Part shown: positions 1 to 10,795 of the stretch, one piece after another
Layout of the letters: the number at the start of each line of letters is the position of its first letter
Numbering within the stretch: the stretch's first letter is position 1
Assembly: GCA_902459845.2 (NCBI GenBank)
Contig: CABPSV020000024.1
Coordinates: 8,317-43,894 of the forward strand
Length of the DNA stretch: 35,578 nt
Source: Hepatocystis sp. ex Piliocolobus tephrosceles
Taxonomy: Eukaryota > Apicomplexa > Aconoidasida > Haemosporida > Plasmodiidae
Direction: 5' to 3'
Made by a program: the position numbers and the translations under genes
The notes under the pieces: generated by a model
What the model was told of the DNA's origin: nothing
The model's database searches: none
The model's input: only the letters and a program-made list of their open reading frames with translations

Positions 1-68
<68 letters not shown>
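1..68. repeat. poly(T) tract at window edge
   Basis: The first 68 bases are uninterrupted T. Homopolymers of this length recur throughout the intergenic DNA of the window. The true length is uncertain because such tracts assemble poorly. Confidence 0.9.
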
Positions 69-76
<8 letters not shown>

Positions 77-639
77 TGAGTTTTCACTGTGCGTACAGAT
101 TTGCAAATATTTACATGCACACTCTCTTCGAAAAAAATAAAAATATATAAAATAAATGAAAATAACTTTTTTACAAAAATTATTTTAAATTAATTTTATA
201 TGGATTAAATTTATTTTATTTTTGGACTTAAGTTAAGAACTGATTAAAAATGTCATAACTGTTGTCATAAGTGTTGCCAGAACTGTTAATGTTATGATTA
301 TTAGTAGTAATATACTATCGTTGATAATATTATTATTATTATTATTATTTTTTTTTTATGACCCTAATTTGGCAAATACAGCTTAAGTTTTTTAAAGAGT
401 TAATATCGATACATATATAGACGACAAATTGGGTCAAACGAAAATATGGGTAAAAAAATTATAAAATAAACATGTCTGTTAAAGTAAAAGTGGTAAATAT
501 ATACACACATGCACATAAGCGTTTATATATATATATATATATATATACATGTGTATATGCATTTGTATATGCATTTGTATATGCATTTGTATATGCATTT
601 GTATATACATTTGTATATGTATAAAAAAATTAATAACCG

Positions 640-670
<31 letters not shown>

Positions 671-825
671 TATAAATATGTATATACATATATATATATA
701 TACACACATATATATGTACATCTATATATGTACATCTTTAGTATTAGTAAACCCTTACACTAAATGTTTGTGGTGAACAAGTTTGTACTGAAAAATATTA
801 TCTGAAAAGAAAAAAAAAAAAAAAT
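69..825. other. intergenic, AT-rich, no gene seen
   Basis: This stretch lies 3' of the small minus-strand gene that ends at 826. It holds an (ATT)n run near 328-350, (TA)n near 525-547, a short 12-base tandem repeat (atttgtatatgc type) around 550-620, and an A-run around 641-666. Open frames here translate only microsatellite (Tyr/Ile/Cys/His repeats) and are not credible genes. Confidence 0.7.
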
Positions 826-1362
826 TCACCATGAATCTTCACATAATTGAGAATTGCCTTGGACCTTAGGTAATGGTTTTCCAGTAAAATAATAATTTGA
901 ATGCAACAGTGTTCCAAAAACTATAACAGCCTATATATGTTCGTTAAAAAAAAAATAAAATAATCAAAAAAATTAATAATTAAACAATTATATGTTTGCA
1001 TATTTTGAATATGCTTATGGTGGATATGGACATATATACATATGTATACATAAGTGTAACAAATAAAAAAAAAAAAAAAAAATCATTTTTTTTTTTTTTT
1101 TTCTTTTTTTTTTTACCTGTAATGCTGCCCAACTCCACCAGATATATTCAGAAACAGGAGATATCATGTTTGTTGCAATTTCAGGGCAAGTATAATAATC
1201 CTCGAGGTAATGTGTGAAATGTAATTTAGTGAATGATAAGTTCCTTTTTGTCATATAATTACAATTATTTATGCCATTTTTTGTACGAACTGTATTAACT
1301 ATTATGTTTGGGTTGTTATATAAACGCCTAACACCTTCTTTACTCAATTTATTTATTAACAT
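826..1362 (-). CDS. small mitochondrial-type single-span membrane protein, two exons
   Basis: Not recognised as a named family. Exon 1 is 1362-1117 (82 codons, ATG start) and exon 2 is 930-826 (34 codons plus TGA). The donor is CAG|GTAAAA, the acceptor is ATATATAG|GCTG, and the junction is phase 0. The 116-residue product begins with a basic, Asn/Ser/Thr-rich stretch without acids (MLINKLSKEGVRRLY, then NTVRTKNGINN) that looks like a mitochondrial presequence. It then has a conserved-looking segment with HYLEDYYTCPE and one hydrophobic span across the splice junction (EYIWWSWAALQ joined to AVIVFGTLLHSNYYF), ending GKPLPKV..CEDSW. Base composition is clearly richer in G/C than the flanks. Small one-span proteins of this kind are common in apicomplexan respiratory complexes and ATP synthase, but which complex is unknown. 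A further upstream exon cannot be excluded. Confidence 0.72.
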
Positions 1363-1437
1363 GTTCGATCACTATAAAAATATAATACGTGTAAATTTTA
1401 CCAACGATGTGTATAATCCTCTCACAAAAAAAAATAA

Positions 1438-1478
<41 letters not shown>

Positions 1479-1633
1479 ATATAACGTGACGAGCTGTGTT
1501 GTATAGGAAATATGTAAGTATATAAATACGTATCTATATGGTTAAATTTTTCATTTAAAACCCATATGTTGTGACAATTTCCTACAAGCCTATTGCTTCT
1601 TGCAAAATAATTCAAAAAAAAAAAAAAAAAATT

Positions 1634-1676
<43 letters not shown>

Positions 1677-2434
1677 ATAGCTGAGTATACTATCTCTAAA
1701 ATATATATACATACAAATTTATATTTTAGCTTTATATCATGTAATATATTTATACTATGTAATAATAAAATATACAAGAATTACCTAAAACACATTAATA
1801 GATTTAAATGTATATACATATATTTGTAATAAACAATAAAGTTTTTAATTAATGCTCCATTGCATATTTTAAATTTGTATAATAAAATACATTTTTAACA
1901 CAAATTCTTCGAAGCTAAAGTTTTATACATTTTAAGAGAAAAAAGGAAAAAAAAAAAAAAAAAAAAGGAAATTTATTAAAAAAAAAATTAAAAAAGGTTT
2001 TTTTTTTTTTTTTTTTTTTTTAAAGGCATTGTTACATGTAATTATATGTATGGGTATAGTTATGCTTTAAAATACAGGTGATAAAAAATAAAATTATTTT
2101 ACAAAATGCAATATCTTATGTAGTAAATAAATACAATTTTTTTTATACAACTTTGAGGAATATATATATGAACATAATTAGGTAAAACATATTTTTACTT
2201 TTTTGTTAAAATATGAAAATATTAAAATTAATATATATATATATGTATGTATATATATATATATTATATATTATAAGAATGTAGGATAATATGACTCAAA
2301 AAAAGATTTTACCTATTTGTGAGTTTATATGTGTTATTTCTTTAGTTATATTATAGCCGTTACATTTTAACTTAAATAAAAAGAAAAAATACGTGTTATA
2401 GTACCTTTTCAATATATACATTAGCACCTTTTCA

Positions 2435-2472
<38 letters not shown>

Positions 2473-2596
2473 GTATGTATGCGTATTTATCTATATGTGC
2501 ACATTAATGTACAATGAGGAACTCCATTAACATTAACCTATTGTATAAATAGTTCATTCGAAAAAGAAAAAATAAAAAGAGAGCTCTGTAATAGTA

Positions 2597-2628
<32 letters not shown>

Positions 2629-3010
2629 CTAAAAGAGCTAGTTTTGGAAGCATACAAGCTGCAAATGTTCACAAATTCAAAAAACAAAAAAAAAAACTAT
2701 TTGATACGAAAACAGAATCAGTAAATTATAACATAAGGGAAAAACGATTATTCTGAATATTTTAAATTTTACAAAAACAAGTTGTTAAACATACACTAAG
2801 TGTTTCAATCGTTTAATTAAATATGTATAAATTTTTTTACACACAAAAACATTTACATATATAAACAAATGAATAAATAAAAACAAAAAAAAATATGCAA
2901 AAAAGCAAATATGCAAGTATGGAAATGTATATATATATATATATATATATATGTATTATTTTAGTATTTTGTTATTTTCAAAGCGTTTTTTTTTTTTTTT
3001 TTTTATTATT
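1363..3010. other. intergenic, microsatellites only
   Basis: This is the upstream side of the small mitochondrial-type gene and the downstream side of the alveolin-like gene. It contains (TA)n at 1441-1475, 1648-1671 and 2440-2462, poly(T) near 1998-2021 and 2600-2628, and many A-runs. A less AT-biased patch at about 1490-1615 could be untranslated leader of the small gene, but no sustained frame with an ATG is seen there. Confidence 0.6.
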
Positions 3011-3943
3011 TTATCCTTCTTTTACTTGTACACGCCTTTTTTGACTTTTTTTCTCATTTTTTTTTTCAACAAATTCATCATTTATTTCTATTTTTTCATC
3101 TTCCATTAAATTATTTTTAAAAAGTAATGAAATTCCATCTAAACTTAATTTTCCAATTAACAAAACAAATACACCTGCTGCTGCTAAAATACTAGAAGTT
3201 GCATCAATTACTGTATTACACATATTATTATTATTATTTATAGGTAATGGGTAATAATAATTATATTCTAACATATTATGTGGGTTAGGATATAATTCAT
3301 ATTCATTTTCTATACAACATAAATTGTTATCTCTATAATTATTAGTAGTATATATAGGTGGCATTACTGATGGCAATATAGTAGCATCGTCTTCATGATA
3401 CATTTCATTGTTATTATCATCACACAAACAATTTAAAAAACATTTTTTTTTTTCTCTTTTAGGAAAACTGGCAAAAGGATTCATCATATATAGAAGATTT
3501 TGATCATATCCATCAAAAAGAGGTAATTGACCATTATAAGCACTTGCAATTGTTTGATCTTGAATATTATTTCTCATATGTTGAGGAACATATCGGGGCA
3601 TTGGAACTTCTGTATATATTTCTCTTTTAGGTCTAAATGGAACTTTTACTTCTTTAGGTATATAATTTATTCGTTTATATTTTGTTTTCACAAATTTTTC
3701 TACATGTTTAACCTGTGGTACGTCGACTACTTTATATAGAGGTTTTAACTTAAGCATTTTTTGTGGAACTTCAACATTTTTATATTTATACACATCTTTA
3801 TATATTGGAGCTTCTACTTCTTTGATAACTTCATATGGACGATATGCGGTTCTTGGTACTTCTACAATTTTTTCTTTATATTCTATTTTTGGCACAGTAA
3901 TAGTCGATTCATGGATTATGTTGTTTTTAGTTGATACTGTCGG

Positions 3944-3979
<36 letters not shown>

Positions 3980-4212
3980 AGGTGAGTTAATAAGTTAATA
4001 AATAGATGAATACACGAATAGGTAGATACAAAATGAATAAAATAGGAATTGTTCATGTATGAGCATGTTATTAGGTATTGTTCGGTTTGACACCATTAAA
4101 TATAATTTATTTTTTGAACATATAACGAAAAAAAAAAAAAAACAAAAAAAAAAAAAACTGGTTTAAAATAAAAATGCTTTACATACAACACATTCATTTT
4201 TTAAAATATGCA

Positions 4213-4248
<36 letters not shown>

Positions 4249-4405
4249 GCACGTTTTTAAATAATTATCTATATTTCTGCATTACTATATAGGAAGGGTA
4301 CCCTTGATTTATTGTACATGGAGGACTGTAACTGTTGGGAATCGTAAGCCCAGGTACTGGTCCTAAAACATATTTTTGTCTGTTCTCGCAAATGTTATCA
4401 CACAT
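3011..4405 (-). CDS. alveolin-like inner membrane complex protein, two exons
   Basis: Exon 1 is 4405-4286 (ATG, 40 codons) and exon 2 is 3943-3011. The donor is ATA|GTAATG, the acceptor is TTTTTAG|CCG, and the junction is phase 0, giving 350 residues. Residues about 52-160 carry the Val/Pro/charged repeats typical of alveolins: EKIVEVP, VEVPQ, VVDVPQ, KEVKVPFRPKREIYTEVP. Alveolins form the filament network under the inner membrane complex of the pellicle. Exon 1 is Pro/Cys-rich (GPVPGLTIPNSYSPP). Cys 208, 212 and 214 (KKKCFLNCLC) could be palmitoylated. Unusually, residues about 289-315 (ATSSILAAAGVFVLLIGKL) are hydrophobic and are followed by an acidic then Lys-rich tail. A non-alveolin pellicle protein with similar repeats is the alternative. 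I cannot assign an IMC1 letter. Confidence 0.8.
3944..4285 (-). other. intron of alveolin-like gene
   Basis: The 342-base intron runs from GTAATG to TTTTTAG. It begins next to an AT microsatellite (4219-4243) and ends at a T-tract (on the minus strand) of over 30 bases. The phase-0 join keeps the frame open through both exons. Confidence 0.75.
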
Positions 4406-4435
4406 TTTTATATATTTATTACGCAGTTATTAATG

Positions 4436-4485
<50 letters not shown>

Positions 4486-4756
4486 TGAATAGGCAATTCA
4501 ACAAATAAACAGATAAACAAATAAAAAAATAAACAAATAAGCAAATAAACAAATATCGATGTATATGTTACAGGTGTTAACAAATACTTCTATTAAATTG
4601 AGAATGAGCAAACATTTACACGCTTACACACATATATTAATATATATACAACTGGACACTAATATAACACATAAAATATTTAATTTTTTTTTTGTTTTGT
4701 AAAATTAAAAATATAAAGATATTTACGCACACACAAATGAAAAGAGGACCAAAAAA

Positions 4757-4789
<33 letters not shown>

Positions 4790-5395
4790 ACAAAAAAAAT
4801 GCAGGTACAAGGTTGAACACTATATAAATACAAATTATTGAAAAAAAAAAATATATATATATATATATAAATGAAGGAAAAGAACTTAATGATTTTATAG
4901 TTTTTATTGGATGTCATGTATTTCTTAAAAAATAATATATATATATATACCAATGCAGCTTATAGACAAGCTCAAAAATTAACATTTACAAATAAGAAAA
5001 ATTAAAATTGAGTTACATGTTGTACTCAGCTTTTTTTTTTTAATTTCCATACTTTATCAAAAAAAAAAAAAAAAAAAAAAAACAGTTTTTATAGAAGTTG
5101 TAATTTTTATAAGTAAAATTAAAACTTTAAAACAAAAAATATAAGTTAATATTGAAAAATATATATATTTATATGTATAAAAAATATATAAAAATATGCA
5201 TTACTTTTAATTGATGTTTAAAAATGTAGTAGATCAAAATAGTTTGAACTTTGTGTGTCATAAAAAAAAAAAAAAAAAAAAAAAAAAACTAATAAAATAA
5301 TAAATAACCGCCTTAATCTACATATTATTTTGAAAATATTAATAAAAAATGGAAAGAAAAAAAAAAATTTTTTCTCCAGCCATAAATTTGTATGA

Positions 5396-5428
<33 letters not shown>

Positions 5429-5516
5429 GATTTGAATAAATTTACGTAAATAAAAATATATATATTTTTTTTAAATGAATCGTTCAGAAATTAAATCAGT
5501 TAGACAGTATTTTAAG

Positions 5517-5547
<31 letters not shown>

Positions 5548-5798
5548 GATTTAGTCATAATTTTATGATTGGAAAAAAAATAAAAAAGAAGGTTTAACAT
5601 TACACAGGCAAATTCTTTTTTTTTTATTAAACAAAATTTATAATTAAATAACAATATTTTACACATGCTCAAATAAAAAAATTCGGAAAAGTTATATAAA
5701 TAAAAAATTCAATAATTTGATGTATAGAATTTGACTTATTTGTAACAATTTTAAATTTTAACTTTTATTTTTTTCAATATAAAAGTATTTACACATAC

Positions 5799-5829
<31 letters not shown>

Positions 5830-6108
5830 CTATCCATCATTATATATATTAGCAGATATATGAATATACGTATATAACATATTCACACATATGCGTATAT
5901 AAACGAGCAAAATAAATCACAAATAAATAAATCAACATGTTCACAAATACTTTTACAAATAGAGTTAAAAACTATAAAACCAAATAATATTGTAAAAATA
6001 TATACATATATATTATATACGTGTTATGAATTTTTAACTTTGATTAATTGTGTAAATTAAAAACATTAAAGCATTTATACGGTAGTTATGTATATACATA
6101 TGTATATA
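4406..6108. other. intergenic upstream of alveolin-like gene
   Basis: Tandem minus-strand genes flank this region, so it carries the promoter of the alveolin-like gene. Visible content is poly(A) of more than 40 bases around 4435-4483, an imperfect (AAAC/AAAT) tandem at about 4500-4550, (TA)n near 4767-4788 and 5810-5829, and repeated A/T homopolymers. No coding signal is seen. Confidence 0.6.
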
Positions 6109-8723
6109 TTATAAAATGTGATGTTTACGCAAAAAGTTAGATATTGATATATTTAATACATCATTATATTCAAATATATTGTAAATACAAACAATTAATG
6201 CATTAGGACTAACATATAAAGTAAAAAGGTTTTCTTTCTCAGCACATATTTGAAGCATTTTGTATTTTGTTAAATAAGGACATATTTTTTTTTCTTTATA
6301 AGAAAATAAATTCTCCAAAGTATTTTTACTGAATTCCCCTAGATTGTTTATTAAATTTTGAATCTAAGAAGCGGTAAAGCAAAAATGGGTAAGATAATAT
6401 AAGAAAATTAAAATGGACTAATAAAAATGAATATTTACAAACAATGGTAAAACTATGAAATGTTTGTAAAAATAAGTGTATATATATATATATAATATAA
6501 TATTAAACATATGCATAAATATATGTTTAAAAAAAAACTTACCTTATATTCGTATTTAGTTGATAACACATCAATATATTTACAATCCTTGTAATTGTAT
6601 ATTTTTTTAAACAGAACTGGGGTAAATCTAATTTCTTTTGTGTTGTGGATAGTAATTAAAATATAATCTGTTAAGTACATTTTGATTATACATGAGTTTT
6701 TAATATGCTCAGGAGTTAAGTTAGTACCATTGTTAATATAATTTAAATTTTTGATTTGATTATTAAGATAGGAAAAAAAGTTTATAGCTTTTAAATTTTT
6801 TAAAAAGGGGTATTTTAAAATATATATATTTTTATCTTCTGTTAATAATATATATATATTATTACAATGAACAACATCAATAATTTCCAATTTAGGATGT
6901 TTTAATTTTTTTAAAACAATACGATTATTATTATCCTCATCTCCATTATTAACTATTTCATTTTTGTTAATAGATGTATATGTTTTATTATGACATTTTT
7001 TTTTTTTATATATCCAAAAATATATATTTTTATTTTCAAATAAAATACACCCATGTTTACAAGACGTTCCACTAATGAATACAATAGGTTTTGACTTTAT
7101 ACGTATTTTTTTTTTTAATTTTATCTCATCAGATATTTTAATATATAAAAAATAAAATTCTCTATTTATTGCTCCATTATCCAATTTTTTATAAAATTTT
7201 TTATTATTTTTTTTTTTTATTAAGGATTTTTTTTTTAATCTATCTGTACCACTATTAATAATATTATTGCTACTACAACCTGAATCATTACTAACCAAAT
7301 TTGGGGTATTTATAGTACTACAAAAAATTGTAGCCTTTTTTTTAACTTCACTACAATCGATATTGTTATCTGTAGCAAATTTTCTTCTTTTCTTTAATTG
7401 TAAATTAAGATTATCATCATTATTATTTTTATTGGTACTACTGTTATCAGTATTATTGCCATTATTATTGCTACTACAACAAGCATTCTTAAAATTTGCA
7501 CTAAGTACTGTTTGGTTTTTTGTCCTCTCACTTTCTAGTTCTACATTTTCATTCACTTCATTACTAGACAAATTTAAATCGCCATATTCCAATGCTTCAG
7601 TTAGTTCTGTTAATTCTGTTAGTTCAGTTTCAACATGTTCATTAAAATTTAAATTACCCACATTTTTTACTTTTTTATCTGTTTTATTTTTTAATTTCAT
7701 AGGGTTTACATTTTTTTTATTTGTTTTATTTTTTTTATTTGTTTTATTTTTTTTAGGAATATAATTATATGATAACTCATAAAATGTAGCATATTTTAAT
7801 TCTACATTGTTATTATGTTGTATATCCTTTTCATTTAATTCAGGTATACTAACAAATAAAGCTTTTATTTTTTTAATTTTTTTTATAAAATTAGATGGAA
7901 TAATCATTTTAATTTGTTTAATCATGTATATATTCAAATTTTCACATGTATTAAATCCTATATATAAATTTCTTTTGTTATCTATTAAACTGATACCAAA
8001 AATGTGTTTTGGGTTAACAGTTATATTTTTTTGTGTTATATTATTATGGTTATATGTATTACACTTGTTAATATTATCAATACAATCATTACCATCATTA
8101 TAATAACTACCAGCATTATTATTATAACATGTTGGTTTATTCATTTCTTGATTATCTGTTTTACTATAATTAATTTCTTCCATCTCGTTACAAGATGAAT
8201 TGTCGTTAACTGAATCAAAATATATATCTCCATTATAATCACATGATACAATTTGCATATGTATTATTTCGTTATTTGTTGGTATATTTAAATATTTCCA
8301 CTCATTAAAGTCATTGTAATACCATGGATATCTACTATGTCTATATAAATACATTTTATGATTCGATAAATATACAAGAATATGCCAACGTGAAAAATAA
8401 ATTAATTTTATAGAATTATTATTAAATATAAAATTATCAAATAAATACATATTCATATGAATACCTAACTGTGGCTTGAACTCTTTTTCGTTAAATACAA
8501 CTGCGTCATTTGCAAAACGAGCAAATGCCCCTCCATAACAAGCAAAGTTCTTTCCTATTTCATATCTTCTGATTATTTTGGAAATATCCTCAGCTCCTTT
8601 TTCTGTATAATAAAAAAAAAAAAAAATGCATCGTTCGTTATAAAATGCGCATTTATATAAAAAAAAAAATTAACATCACGATATTAATTTAAAAAAAAAG
8701 AAAAAAAAAGAAACATCACGATA

Positions 8724-8756
<33 letters not shown>

Positions 8757-8998
8757 AACAATAAAAAGACAACATTTTAGCATTCATTAAATTAGTTCTT
8801 TTTGTAAAAAAAAAAAAAAAAAAAAAATTAAGTCATTATATATGTACGTTGCAATTTGTTACCTATACGATCACTTAAATTTTGATTTTGTGAAACATAT
8901 ACTTCTGTTTTTGTATCATTTCCTTTGATGTCTCCAGCATCGTTATTTGTTTCGTTAATTTCTAATTTGCTATACTCTTTGTTATTATTAGACATCAT
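6109..8998 (-). CDS. RCC1-like beta-propeller protein, three exons
   Basis: The exons are 8998-8863, 8602-6543 and 6363-6109. The junctions are ATAG|GTAACA to ATTATACAG|AA (phase 1) and AAG|GTAAGT to TTCTTAG|ATT (phase 0). The product is 816 residues. There are two adjacent ATGs at 8998 and 8995. Several blade-like repeats are visible: GISLIDNKRNLYIGF, FISGTSCKHGCILFENKN and EIIDVVHCNNIYILLTEDKN. The last fits the RCC1 pattern (hydrophobic, small/His, then LTEDG-like turn, then aromatic). A long Asn/Lys-rich insert occupies the middle of exon 2 (about 7150-7760). No signal peptide or catalytic motif is seen. RCC1-type propellers act as exchange factors or scaffolds, but the role here is not assignable. 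Confidence is high for the gene model and modest for the fold. Confidence 0.75.
8603..8862 (-). other. intron 1 of RCC1-like gene with a short duplication
   Basis: The 260-base intron contains two copies of aacatcacgatattaattt (starting near 8671 and 8712), each followed by an A-run. The flanking splice sites are canonical. Confidence 0.7.
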
Positions 8999-9335
8999 GT
9001 TAAAAACTATTAGAGAGATGGTTTAGACTAATTTATGTTACGACTGAGAATAAAAATTGTTAAATACATATTCAATTAAAGATTGTATATATTTATGTAC
9101 TCAGTCAAATAAAATTATTTTTAAAAGTAATTATGTTAGTTCAGTTGTAGCTTTGTGAATATCGCTGTTATTTTTGTAATTATATACATATATATGTAAA
9201 CTTAGCATTATATATACATATTATATTCATATATACTCAAACACATATGCATCATGCATGTATATATATATATATTGTTTTGTATATAATTTTTTATCCG
9301 TTCAATGTTACAAATAGTTTTGTTTGTTCACAAAT

Positions 9336-9461
9336 GAAAAAAGGAAACAATTAATATTAGCAAAAAATGTTTTGAAAGAAAAAGGAAACAATTAATATTA
9401 ACAAAAAATATGTTGTAAGAAAAAGGAAACAATTAATATTAGCAAAAAAAATATGTTGAAC
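9336..9461. repeat. 41-42 bp tandem repeat, three copies
   Basis: The unit begins gaaaaaggaaacaattaata and continues with ttagcaaaaaatatgttgaa. Copies start near 9336, 9378 and 9419 and differ by small substitutions and A-run length. Confidence 0.85.
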
Positions 9462-9489
9462 GAAATGTTGTATTTTTAATTGTTTTAAT

Positions 9490-9531
<42 letters not shown>

Positions 9532-9735
9532 TAGTCATAACAAGCCAAATAAATAGCTTGTTCATTATAACATGGCCTTTTTTTTTTTTTTTTTTTTTTA
9601 ACTTAAAGAGAAATTAAAAATAATAATAAAATTATAAAAAAAAGAATTACAAGTAAGCATAACGTGTTTCAAAATAACAACCGACGTGGAAAAAAAAAAA
9701 AAAAAATGATACATTAAATAACGAATTAAGAAACG

Positions 9736-9850
9736 ATTTTTTCAGCAGCTTTTTAAACAATTTTTTAAGCAGCTTTTTAAACAATTTTTTAAACAATTTT
9801 TTAAACAATTTTTTAAACAATTTTTTAAACAATTTTTTAAACAATTTTTA
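9736..9850. repeat. 12 bp tandem repeat (aattttttaaac)
   Basis: About eight to nine copies are present, the first two interrupted by agcagc variants. On the minus strand the unit would translate as Phe-Lys-Lys-Leu, but that frame opens with TTG and has no ATG. Confidence 0.85.
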
Positions 9851-10009
9851 TGAACATTCAGGATTTTCTATTTTTGTGTTTTTCTTTTAAAACATGGAAC
9901 TATAAAATATTAAAAAAGTAAAACTTTTAAATAAAAAGAAAAGGAAACATAAAAGAATAAAAAAATTAGTATTTTTTTTTATTCTCATGTTTTTCTTCTT
10001 TTTTTTTGT

Positions 10010-10081
10010 TCTTTTTTTTTCCCTTTTTTTTCCCCTTTTTTTCTCCCCCTTTTTTCTCCCCTTTTTTTCTCCCCTTTTTTT
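10010..10081. repeat. C/T-only minisatellite (polypyrimidine tract)
   Basis: Runs of 3-5 C alternate with T-runs (units such as cccctttttttct) over about 60 bases. The plus strand is all pyrimidine and the minus strand all purine. Confidence 0.85.
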
Positions 10082-10795
10082 CAGTATCTTACCTTTTTAT
10101 AATAATTTCCTTTTTAGCTGACTTTACTAGCTTTTTTTTTTTAAAATCGTAAAGTTTTTTTTTTTTTTTTTATTTATTTATTTTTTTATTATATTTTCCA
10201 TCATAAACCCTTGTAGAATTTTGATGTGTTATAATAAATGTTGTATATATAATTCAATCTGTCATACGTGTATAATATATATACGTATTTATGTACATAT
10301 TTTAATAGTAAGGTGGTATTTATGTATATATATCTCCGGATATTACTGTATACCATAGCTGAAACTTATTACATATGTTAAAAGCACGGACTCCAAAAAA
10401 TAAAATAAAATATTATATTTAATAAGAAATCAAGCCATTGTTATAAATTCGATATGGATTAAAAATCTTTTTATACTATTAATTATAAAAACCACATTCG
10501 AACATATAATAACATAGGAATATTTGTATGTATGTGAGCACTTTTTTTTAATATACATATATGTCACTATAAGTACACACATAAACATTATTAGAATCAA
10601 CGATGTTAGAGTTAATTTTATTTTTCTTATCATTTTGAATTGGACTATATTTCGTTTTTTTTTTTTTTTTGATAAAAAAATAAAAAAAAAAAAAAAAAAA
10701 TTGTACAAAATAACCAATTCGTAATATATATACATATATACACATATTTGTATATATTTATGTGTTGAAAACTAAATACATAGGAGACTTATGAA

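Larger units (their letters stand above)
8999..10795. other. divergent intergenic region between RCC1-like and 1538-aa genes
   Basis: Genes on either side are transcribed away from here, so both promoters must lie within 1.8 kb. It contains the 41-base tandem at 9336-9461, a poly(T) tract at about 9491-9530, a 12-base tandem at 9736-9850, a pyrimidine tract at 9970-10081, and homopolymers near 10150 and 10655-10700. No transcription-factor site can be named with confidence. Confidence 0.6.

Noticed and set aside
1349..1777. 142-residue minus-strand frame upstream of the small mitochondrial-type gene
   Set aside because: Mostly translated (TA)n and A/T-runs. A short mixed-composition patch could be leader sequence, but no start and splice set links it to the gene.
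9647..9844. Minus-strand frame reading repeated Phe-Lys-Lys-Leu, like a cationic amphipathic peptide
   Set aside because: It begins with TTG, has no ATG, and is simply a translated 12-base AT minisatellite between divergent genes.
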